In this document: positions 1 through 9,700 of the stretch, piece by piece
Layout of the letters: each line of letters begins with the position of its first letter
How positions within the stretch are numbered: the first letter of the stretch is position 1
NCBI GenBank assembly: GCA_910588945.1
Contig: CAJUSF010000021.1
Coordinates: 1-12,730, forward strand
Direction of reading: 5' to 3'
DNA length: 12,730 nucleotides
Source of the DNA: an uncultured Eggerthellaceae bacterium
GTDB taxonomy: Bacteria; Actinomycetota; Coriobacteriia; Coriobacteriales; Eggerthellaceae
Notes under the pieces: model-generated
Databases searched by the model: none
The model's input: only the letters and a program-made list of their open reading frames with translations
What the model was told of the DNA's origin: nothing
Made by a program: the position numbers and the translations under genes

Positions 1-8
1 ATGTTACG

Positions 9-404
9 ATGGGATCGGACATGGCTTCGCCTCCTTGGCTGATTCGAATTCGACACTCAAATCATACCGAAGGCTGGAGCCGTGTCTTTTCGTATCTAGG
101 CTATGCTGCTGTCAAAGTGCGCAAAGAATTGTACGTTACCCCGAAAAACAGTGCGGGTAGAATACTACGAATAGTTCTTATTGCGACTTTCTCGTTGTTG
201 TTGGCGTTTTTAGTAGCGACTATCGGCATCAATGGCTACATCATTAGTAGCACGCGCGACGATGTCCACACCATTGCGCAAGTAGAAGAGCGGGGCATCC
301 ACGCCGATGCGATCGTCGTGCTTGGGGCATCTGTTTTCGCAAACGGCACGCCATCGGATATTCTCGCGGACAGACTCGAGGTGGCAGCCGATCTTTTAAA
401 GTGA
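9..404 (+). pseudogene. Truncated SanA/YdcF-like (DUF218) membrane protein, N-terminal half only
   Basis: The 131-residue reading frame has about 50 mostly polar and basic residues. A single strong membrane segment follows at about residues 54-78, then a short extracytoplasmic linker, then the start of a DUF218 fold at residues 100-130 ('DAIVVLGA', then 'DILADRLEVAADLL'). 'VVLGA' is the first beta strand typical of the SanA/ElyC/YdcF family, which is linked to envelope integrity and, in enterobacteria, vancomycin exclusion at high temperature. Family members usually continue for 100 or more residues with 'SGD'-type and later conserved motifs. Here a TGA follows residue K131, and I find no continuation in the other two frames downstream. 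I infer a remnant cut by deletion or rearrangement rather than a complete enzyme. The start is uncertain: ATG at 9 and ATG at 21 are both in frame, and the frame is open to the left window edge, so the gene may begin outside. A short membrane protein that is still expressed cannot be excluded. Confidence 0.6.
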
Positions 405-523
405 GTTCCGCAGAAGTGCGCATCAAGAACGGATGTGCGCCTACGAGATTCGCTCATAGGTAAGGCTCACATCTAAGCCCGATACATCCCTTTTCGATTT
501 GCTCTGAACACAAACTATTAATG

Positions 524-539
524 GCTTCCGTAAGGAAGC
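524..539. repeat. Small hairpin inside the inverted repeat
   Basis: GCTTCC (524-529) and GGAAGC (534-539) are perfect complements around a four-base loop GTAA. The stem is short and no T-run follows on either strand, so a terminator role is unlikely. It overlaps the start of the AT-rich near-palindrome at 538-553. Confidence 0.5.
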
Positions 540-570
540 ATATATATAAATGCATGAAGGAGTTGACCGC

Positions 571-585
571 TGACGCGAAGCGTCA
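571..585. repeat. Small hairpin TGACGC-GAA-GCGTCA
   Basis: A perfect six-base-pair stem (571-576 with 580-585) closes over a three-base loop. Related GTCAA/TTGAC words lie on both sides (563-567, 582-586, 595-599), so the palindrome could equally be part of a cluster of binding sites. There is no T-run after it. Confidence 0.45.
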
Positions 586-637
586 AGGGTAAACGTCAAA
601 TACGAAAAGGGATGTAAGGGCTTGATTTTCCGTAGCA

Positions 638-676
638 CAGAACAAGCAACAAGGGGCAGGATTTTATCCTGCCCCT
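638..676 (-). terminator. Probable intrinsic terminator of the giant gene
   Basis: AGGGGCAGGAT (652-662) and ATCCTGCCCCT (666-676) form a perfect 11-base-pair stem with a three-base loop. Read on the minus strand, the stem is followed by TGTTGCTTGTTCT, a T-rich but interrupted tail. On the plus strand the following bases are not T-rich, so the signal fits the minus-strand gene, whose stop lies about 96 bases upstream. The imperfect T-tract makes strength uncertain. Confidence 0.65.
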
Positions 677-771
677 ACACTGGACCTCTTCCAATTCTGA
701 ACCATGGAGCATGCCATCATCCCCGTCCCCTGACATAAAGCGTGAGTTTAGGAACGTCCCAAACCACACAC

Positions 772-3700
772 CTACGAACCCGAACCCGAGCCCGAGCCGG
801 CCCCGGAACCATTACCGGTACCGGGGCGCAAAAGGTCAGCTTTCAGGGCGAGCTCGTAGTGCAAAGCTCCGATCTCGATATTCTGATAAACCTTCTTGAT
901 CTCTTGAATCGACAGTCTCTCATCAAGCGTGAGCCCGTATGTCAGTGGCAGCACCGCGGCATTTGTCGGCGAGCCTGCAGGCACTTCGAAGTTACCATCG
1001 AGCGGGTTCGGGCGATAGTAGGTGTTCGAGTCCATCGGCACTGTCACAGACACATTGTCATTTTTGTCAGTAACAGAGATCTTGGTGTTCTCAAGCATCA
1101 CAGCCATTACATTGTCAAAGAACTGCTCAAATCCTGCTTTAACAGAATCAGCCTGAAGTCCCACAACCTCAAGCTCACCTGCGGTGTAGCTCTTGATAGA
1201 GCCTTCGACTGGGAAGGCCTCTTTCGTGGACGGATCGATCAGGAAGAGGATCTCTGTGGGCACCTCGAAGTTAAGGACAGCAGACCAGTGGCCATATAGG
1301 TTCACGACCCTGTTGCCATTCTCATCCTCGCTCCAGATCTCCGAATCGCTCATACCAGCGCCCTTCATATCTGCCAGCATGTCCACAAACGAGATCTGAT
1401 CATCACAGACAAACCTCACACCGTTTCCGGTCTTGTCCGGTCCCCAGCCCACAAGAGTGAGGCCTTGGTTTTTAATGTCTTCTCGCTGATGCGGAATGGT
1501 AAGCGGTGTGGTCGAGTCGATCTGGGTCTTAATCGTCTCCATCACAATTGATGTGTCCTTATATCCACCAGCACCATCATTTAATGTGGGATCCCACTCG
1601 CTTGTGTTTGTGTGGAACTTAATCAGATACGGTATCGCCTCCCAGCGTGCCTTAAACGTAATCGAGCCTGCATCGACAAGATCCACAACAGGATTTGCAC
1701 CTGTCGCCCAAGCATTTGTCTTTGTATCCCAAACACAGCTTTGGGCATTACCATCGGCATCTGTCCACTCCCAACCTGCAAACTTAAAGCCATCACGAGT
1801 ATATGGAAGCTCTAGTACCTCTGGCGCTGCTGGATTTTTCGCACCAGCCGGAAGCGTTATCGTGGTGGCTCCATCTGCCGGGAACAGTGTGAACTGACCA
1901 GCGTATCCAGAGCGCGCAGAACCACCGTTGCCATCAAGGTATCCCGCATAGGCCGAGAACTTCCAAACTGCCACAAGCGCGCCAGTCTTAGAGCTTGATG
2001 TCCACCCCTCAAGTTTTGCAGAAGTTGAGGCCCCGGCAGCAAGCGTGATCGTCGAGCCGTCCTCAGAGGTGGCCTCCCAGTGGTCAAATCTCCACCCGGA
2101 TGCAATGTTGTTGCCCTCGCTATCCACACCAAGCGTCCTTGCAGGAACCTTAGTAGACACCGTCCAGCTTTGTCCGTATGTGATGTTTTGGATGCCAGGC
2201 AAGCTATCTGCTACAGGAAGGCCAGGTGCTTTTGGATCAGTTGATGTTGCATCAACTTTTATCCACTCAACGTTTCCGTCAGCATCATATGTCTTGATGT
2301 AGGAGTCCGTCGGGCTTGCACCTTCAATGCCTGTTTTATCTCCCGTGACATCACTCATGTAGTTCACAGAAACAGAGTTTGCACTCCACTGGACATAAAG
2401 CACGAGAGAGCCTGTAGAAGATGGTGTAGATGCGCCCTTGGCGATCGCGTCCCCTGGTGCAAATCCCTCACCTGTGCCGTCGTATTTGGTGTTATACGAT
2501 CCTGCAAACTCATATCCTGGTGCAGTTAAGGTAGCGCTGTTGCGCTTAGGTGCACGCGAGTCACCAATCCACTTCTTATACATGGCATCAATATCAACGC
2601 CATCTGTATCTATGCCCTCAGCACTCAGGCTTGCAATCGTTGGAATCCAGGTCACACGCATGGTATCTGGAAGTCCTGTAACTGTCACATCAGAGGCCAA
2701 ATTCTTATCAAATGCCACCTCATAGTCCCAACGCGCATACAGATCAATAGATGCTGTGGTATCAGCTGATATCTCTGTCACCTTTGTCTCTGTAGTGCCA
2801 TCTTCGGCCAAGTAGTTCGGCGTTGTGTACCAACCGGCGAAGTTGTACTTATAGCCTTCTCCTGACCATACAGGCACCGCATTTGCAAGGCTTGTCGCTT
2901 CCCCAGCATAGAAGGTCTTTGGTGCCGCATCATTTAGCACTGCACCTGTGCCAAAGAGATGATAGTTAATGGCGCGCTCGGCAGACTCCCACTGAGCATA
3001 GAGGGTGTATCTACCTTCTGCATCAGGAGTTGCACCAATTGCGATGATGTCACGTATCGTCGGTGATTTTGTAAGCTGCAGGATTGGGCGCTCTTGAGCA
3101 AGTGCATCAGCGCTTGCACCCCAGCCGCGAAGTATGTAGTGTTTAGCAGATAGCGCATCTTGTCCGGGAAGCGTGATGTGTGCTGTCTCAAATGCGTCCT
3201 CTGCGATAACAACATCATTTAGCGCACCGTCTTTGATGTATGCCGTGCCATCTTCAACAGACACACCCGCAGGAAGCGATGCCACAAAGCCGATGTTTGT
3301 CTGCACGCCTGCAAACACTGCCTTATATGCACGGTTTCCAACCGATCCTCTCGGGATCGTAAATGTTTTCACCGGCTGTCCTTCAAGGGTACCGCCCTCA
3401 GTTTGTGTCCAGCCCACAAACTTATACTTACCGCGGCTATCCTCAATATCAGGAAGCGCAGGAATCACAATCGGATCACTTGTCGGCAGATAGCTTGTAG
3501 GTGGTGTGTAGCCGCTAGGCCAAGAGCCCGGCGCTATCTCAAATGTCAGCTTGAAGTTCGATGATCTCCAGTTCGCGATGAAGTGAAGAGAGCCTGTGGA
3601 GCCCTTGGGCACTGTCATCGTAAGCGACATTGAATTTGGTGTTGCTTGCTCAGACCATCCACGGAACTCATAACCTGGACGTGTCGGGGTGGGAAGCGTG

Positions 3701-6700
3701 TAGTCAGGATCTGTCACCACATAGTCATCCTTGACATACTGCGTCTCACGATCAAGCGTGCCGCCATTTAGCGTATAGGTGATCGAATACCTATGCGCGC
3801 TCCAGTGTGCCACAAACCTCTGGTCTCCGATCATGCCGGCAGGGATTGTCACATAGACCGATTGGGTGGAGCCCAAAAAGCCTCCAGACCAACCCAAGAA
3901 GTCATAGCCATCACGAATCGGCACAGGAAGTGTGATCGGGGCAGACTCTGTGTTGTATCCAGGCGGCACAGAGGCATTTGCCGGGAAGCGTCCACCAGCC
4001 AGATCGCACGTGATCGTGTATTGCTGCAGCACCCATTTAGCAGTAAACGACAGGTTTCCATATGTTCCAGGCGGGATCACCGCATTAAGTGCAGGATCTC
4101 CTGAGATGATGAGGGACTCCCATCCATCAAATACATAGCCTGGTCGCTCAGGACGTGGAATAGACAGACCATTTGCGGGGATATCGACCGTGCGATAGCT
4201 CTCAGGTCCTGCATTTGCTCCCCACCGTCCACGATCAAGGTTGTAGGTGATCGTGTATGTCGCAGGCTCCCAAGTAGCCACGAAGCGTCCAATGTATGTG
4301 GTTGATGAGACGATGTTGTTTTGCATGTCGTTGATATCCACAATCGCACGATCAGGATAAAGAACCGGCTTTCCGCTCTCATCTTTGACAAGCTCGTATG
4401 TCACATTGCCGGAAGCATCCACATGATAGGTATCTGGGTCTATCGCATTCCAGCCAGCAAAGTCATAACCTGCACGGCTGAACTGGTTTTGCAGGAGCTG
4501 ATATCCGTTTGGATCCCAGCTGTAGCTTCCCGAATAGTTCTCAGGGGCAGAATCACTATATCCTGGCATGTAGTAGATCGTTGCACGCTCAGGATACAGA
4601 CGCCTGTACAAAATCGTGTCTGTGTTCACAACACCTGATACGGCTTGCGTGTATGAAGACACACCGCCCACAGTTGAGATATATGAGCCAGGTACCACAT
4701 CTGGGTTCATGACAGATGGGTCAGACTCCATTCCAAATCCAGGCGGCACCATGGTAAGTGGATACTGACCGGTAGATGTTGTCGGATATGCCGGATCATA
4801 TATCGGCCAAGCATTTTTGACCGAGTAATCGGTCCTCCATCCGGTATCAGGCTGCGTGGCTCCCTTATTTACAAACGGAATGTTCACATCAAAGTGCTGG
4901 ATGCGACCGTATTTCACACCGGAGGCAACCTCATCTGGGGTGAGTGCTTGGCGATGAGGCTTGGTGGTCACAATGCCAACATTGTTGACGAAGTCTTCCT
5001 TCCAGCTGCCATCTGCTTGTTTCACGAGCACCTGATAGCTTGTTGTGCCATTGATGTAGAAGTCCACCACAGGCGTCCGTGTCCAGTGAGCATAGAGCAC
5101 CGCAGGCGTGGTGGAAGATCCACTCATCGCGCCCATGCGCGTACCTGCGCCAACGCTCTCGCCTGGCATGAAGTACTGAGAGTCGATCTTTGAGGCATAA
5201 GGAGACGCTGAAATTGACCAACCAAGGAACGAATAGCCTAGACGGTTAAACGATGTGTGAGATGTGTTCCAAGATTCATTGGCAAATGAATCTGTTGTTG
5301 TGCCATCCTCGTTTGTTGTCACAACCGGATCAGGTAGTGTGAACTGATACGGATTGCCTGATTGCACCTCATAATCAAGCTCAGCGACATTTTCAACCTT
5401 GGTATTTGGACCAACGTTTACAAGGTTTACCTTGTATTTGATCGACGTGTAGTACGAATACAGATTGATCGGTTTCTCATCATCTGTAGGCACGTTGCCA
5501 ATTGATCCAAACGCATAGGGCTCATAGACATACCAAGCGTAACCCGATTTTGCCTCTGCAAGCTCTTCAGGTGTAGTCGCTGGTGCCACAACGATAAGCG
5601 CATGATCTGAGATCGTGCGGTCTGCCTTCTTGAGGGCATCGGCGACCTCTGGGCTGTCGCGCGCAGGCTCAGGCGAGAGCCCTGCCGGGTCATCTTTGCT
5701 TTGCGCATCCTTCACAAGGAAGCGCTCATACCAAATGATATCTCCTGTGTTATAGGTGTAGTTAGGCACGGTGGCACCGGTTGTCGTTGGCGGATTTACA
5801 GTTACAGGCACATCAAATGCATCACCTTCAAGGGTGGAGGCGATATAACCATATGCCTTTGGTGTCTGAATATCTTTTGCCGTTACAGGCGCACCCGGAA
5901 CACGCAAGGTGCTCTTGTTGCCATCAGCATCAGTGTTATAAATCGCACCACGGAAGGACTTTTCTTGCTGTGAGGGTGATGTAGCAAGCTTGGTGAACGA
6001 CACACTGTTATCAGTGATGTTTGTTACACGCACCCACTCAGAGTTAAAGCGCACAGTAACCACACCTGCTCCCATGAGCTGGTACTCACGCGGTGTCCAC
6101 ACATTCTTAATAAGGTTGTCTTTCACCTCTTTGGACCCAGCGATGTTGATGTGTCCGTTGTATTCATATCCACCAACACGCGGGCACCACATGAGATCTT
6201 GCGGTTTCTGCGGGCCGCCGTACACAAACACATCAGAGTTGATGACGTATTGCGGGGCGGCATCTGCGATCTCTCTGTTTTGGAAGAAGCCATTTAGCAC
6301 GTGTGTAAACTCGCGCCCGATGATGATCTTGCTAAACGGAATCTCAACACCGAGAAGAGGAGATGTTGGATCACCTGGATTCTCATGTACGGCATTTGCC
6401 GGATTGTTCAGATATTCATCTTGTTTATCCTCGCCAGCAGAAAGGTATCCCGCACGCGTGACATAGTATTCGATCACACGAGAGCCAGTCTCATCGATCA
6501 CATAGTCGCCATTTACCATCTGATACTTCGGGATATATTGCGTGGTCATCTTGGTGCATCCATCAAACATGGACACCATTCCACCTTGAAGCACGCCATG
6601 GCGATCTGTCTCTGTGGCCGCAACATCGCTATCCACTCCCATCTGGAATGGAGCAAGCCTTGTGCCGACACCTTGCAGATCAACCTCATCTAGAGCCTCA

Positions 6701-9700
6701 TCTCCTGCAAACATCCAGCGCATGTCGTTAGCGGATCCCACCGTAGCACCAGTATCGGGGTTGGTGAATGCTCCTGATGATGTGAGGTTACAGGTAGCAA
6801 GCTTTGGATCTCCTGCAAACATCGCAGCCATGTTCACGCCACCTGTAAGCCCTCGAATTGATGAGGTACATGCATCGATGAAGTCCACATTTGTGAGCTT
6901 TTCGCAGAATGCAAACATGCCTGTCATCGAGATAACGCCTCTGATATCCCATGGGCTTGGGAGTACTACGGAAGATTCAGCGTTATAACCAACAGTTTCA
7001 ATGTTGTCGCATCCAAAGAACATAAATGCAAGCGAGGAGTCAATGCCATTTAGCGGCTGCACGCCAACAAGGCCTGAGATATCAATCTTTGCCATGTGGT
7101 TGCGTGTTGTCTCGCCCGCTTCGATATCAAAGTCGCAATAGAACATGCCGCGCATGGTCGATGCTCCATAGCTGTGCTCGTTCTCCTCATTGATGACAGA
7201 TAGATCAAGCGTTGTTGCAAACCTCACATAAGAGTTTGCAATATCGAATTTGTCATAGGTGAAGGCATCTTTGAACATGAAGTCCATCTGAGCGAGGCCT
7301 CCGATGCCAACGTCAGTGAGATCATAGGTGATCGCTTTGCCATCAAGCAGATATTCATCTCTTGCATCAATATCATGTGCTGCTGTGCCCTCAAACATAT
7401 GAGAGAGCACCGCTTCTCTGCCAGATCCAACCGTATCAAGTTCGACCTTGGTAAGCACCGGGCAGTTAGCAAACAGATAACTTAGATCTGTGGGGATATG
7501 AACTGATGCAGATGTGCCTTCGATGAAGTCTCCCGTGCCTACACGGACAAGTGAGACATCCTTAATATATAGCGGCCTATCAGCAGTGCCTGCAAACATA
7601 TAGGAAAGATCAGCGCCTGCACCAGTTGCAATATTTGCCATGATAACGCGGTTTTGCTTGTCTTTTTGCTGGAAGGCACCCTCAAACATATGGTTCATCT
7701 TCATGCCAGTAGCACCATTAAAGCCGTGAAGGTCTACAAGCTCAAGATGCGACATCTCAGCAAACATATAGGATGTATCGGTACAAGCACTGCCATCTGC
7801 CACAGAAGGCAAGATGATGGACGGGCCTGCATGAGCATCCGGGTCATAGCCCACATACTCAATCTTTTCAAGGCCCCTAAACATCTCACGCATCGATGTG
7901 GTGCCGCTTCCAAGCACTCCAGGCTCTGGCCCTATGAACTCAAATGAGCTTAGATCCATCGACTCGATATTGCTACATCCTGCAAACATCGCCTCAAGAG
8001 ATCCGTTGCAGATAATCTTTTTGCTCGTCTCAACAGATGTGATGCGCTCGGAGAGATATGCATACTCACCATATGCATTCCAAGGAGCAAGCGTTGTCTC
8101 TGTTGTGCCGAATCCTCTCATTACACCTGAGATACCAACAGTTGGGTATATCAGCAAGGTCGCACCAGTGTCGCCCTCATTAGCACGGATCATCCAAGAT
8201 ACACTTGTGCCATCGTAGGGGCTGTTTTGATACATGCCGGTGTATCCGATATAACCTGAGGCTAAGATATTGCCCTCATCAGGATCTGAATAGATTACAC
8301 CTTGGATCTTCAAATTGATGTATTTGCGCTGCGCCCACACACCCATGTGATCGATCGCATCTTGGTTTGCAAGGTTTACATAACCGTTATAGGCATAGCC
8401 CTCAATATTTGGGCGCTCCATCAAACTTGAGCGATAGAAGGGTCCTCCATATACCTCAAGCTGGGCAGCTATCACATATGTCGGCTCCACCTCAACGCTA
8501 TCGCGCTGCCAAACAAAGCCGTTTAGCACCTTCTTAAATGCAGGGCCAAGCGTTATCACAGGACGATTTGTGCCATATGTTATCTCTTTGTCTTTGAAGT
8601 TGACAGTTGTGCCATTAGCTGTGGTGGCACTTGTTGAGCCGTTATCAGCATCTGCATATGTGACAGGCGCATCCTTGTTCTCAAGAAGCGTGGTGCAGCC
8701 TATAAACATATCCTTCATAGCTGTAGGCTCGGTGTATGTGCCCGTGTAGTCATCATCGATAAACTCTTGAGTGGTATCGATTTGTGTGCCATAGCGTGTG
8801 GGCATGTTGTTTGTACCAATTCCGAATAGGGAGAGGTATTTCAGATCGACACAGTTTGTAAACATGCCGCGCATATCTGTGACCTCACCGCGCATGGCAG
8901 ATGATGTGGCCGCATAAGGATCACTTATGAACTCTTTTTCATCACTTGATGTAAGCGCACACTCAACAAGGGCCGGGCAATCAGCAAACATAAATGCCGC
9001 ACCCATGCCATAAGGGTTCGTGATGAAATCCACTAGCTTCACATTAGTGAGGCTTGTGCAGCCATAGAGCATATAAGATACATCGGATATCTCATTTGTT
9101 CTCCAAGGTGTGATGGTGGTACCTGCTAGATCGTATGTCTGCGGGAAGATGACATCATCACTCACCTCATGTCCCACACTCTTTATATCCACACACCCTG
9201 CAAGCATATATGCAAGCGATGAGCTAGCACCTGATGCTGCTGTGATCTGTGGCAGTCCCGAGAGATCAATCTTTTTCATGTGGCTTTCTTTAAGTGAGCC
9301 ATCCTCATTTGTGCCTGCAAAGAACAGATAAGATGCGTTTGCGATATTTGTGGTGGACAGAATCTGTGCGTTTGCCACATCAAGGCTTGTTGTGTCTACA
9401 CTTGGAATGCCATCAAGGGGTTTGTGGAAGGTGACATATGAGCCTTCTGCCATGTTAGGGGATGCAAATGCCCCTTCAAACATATGCTCCATAGAGGCAA
9501 ATCCGCCAGTGGTCGAGTAGAGCTGGCTCTTGCCGTCCTCGCTTGGCGTGGTTGCAAGCTCACCGTTTTCATCGCGTGCGATCTCATATCCGCACTCATA
9601 GAAGTCATATTCAACCTTGCGCTTGTTGGTGTCAGGGAATATGGTCGCATCATCTGGCACCACGCCTGAGAGCATGTAAGACATCTGAGCGTTTGTGCCT

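Larger units (their letters stand above)
475..623. repeat. Long imperfect inverted repeat, arms 475-496 and 603-623
   Basis: The left arm reads AAGCCC, then GA, then TACATCCCTTTTCG. The reverse complement of the right arm reads AAGCCC, then T, then the same 14 bases. The 14-base core (483-496 and 603-616) is perfect, and the outer six base pairs match across a one-base bulge. The arms enclose 106 bases (497-602) holding two perfect small hairpins (524-539 and 571-585) and an AT-rich near-palindrome around 538-553. No reading frame fills it. Candidates are the terminal repeats of a small non-autonomous element (MITE-like), an invertible segment, or a structured RNA or processing site. The sequence alone does not decide between them. 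I see no obvious target-site duplication outside the arms. Confidence 0.6.
405..771. other. Intergenic region between convergent genes, no gene
   Basis: No reading frame here resembles a protein, and I see no tRNA or rRNA. Two structures stand out: a long imperfect inverted repeat with nested hairpins at 475-623, and a GC-rich hairpin at 652-676; both are listed separately. The hexamer CGTCAA occurs at 581-586 and 594-599 (TTGACG read on the minus strand), with TTGAC at 563-567 in the opposite sense. These could be protein-binding sites, but I see no convincing -10 box at the right distance on either strand. The flanks at 405-474 and 677-771 show nothing I can name. Confidence 0.7.

Noticed and set aside
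405..460. Frameshifted continuation of the SanA-like protein after residue 131
   Set aside because: Both other frames were read and neither gives the expected DUF218 pattern with an 'SGD'-type motif, so a simple one-base error does not restore the gene.
563..599. Promoter built on the TTGAC words
   Set aside because: No acceptable -10 box lies 16-18 bases from any of the TTGAC/TTGACG words on either strand.
475..623. CRISPR array or tRNA in the structured intergenic region
   Set aside because: There are only two inverted arms and no regularly spaced direct repeats, and no cloverleaf or conserved TΨC arm can be made.
600..776. Possible frameshifted continuation of the giant protein past its TAG, in the frame giving 'FVGVWFGTFLNSRF'
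   Set aside because: The frame stays open for about 60 codons but has no LPXTG motif, membrane helix or basic tail. It also runs through the 652-676 terminator hairpin, and there is no homopolymer to support slippage.
742..1299. 185-codon plus-strand reading frame
   Set aside because: It lies antisense to the C-terminal domain of the giant gene and has low-complexity Arg/Thr-rich start and no family resemblance; it is a shadow of the minus-strand codons.
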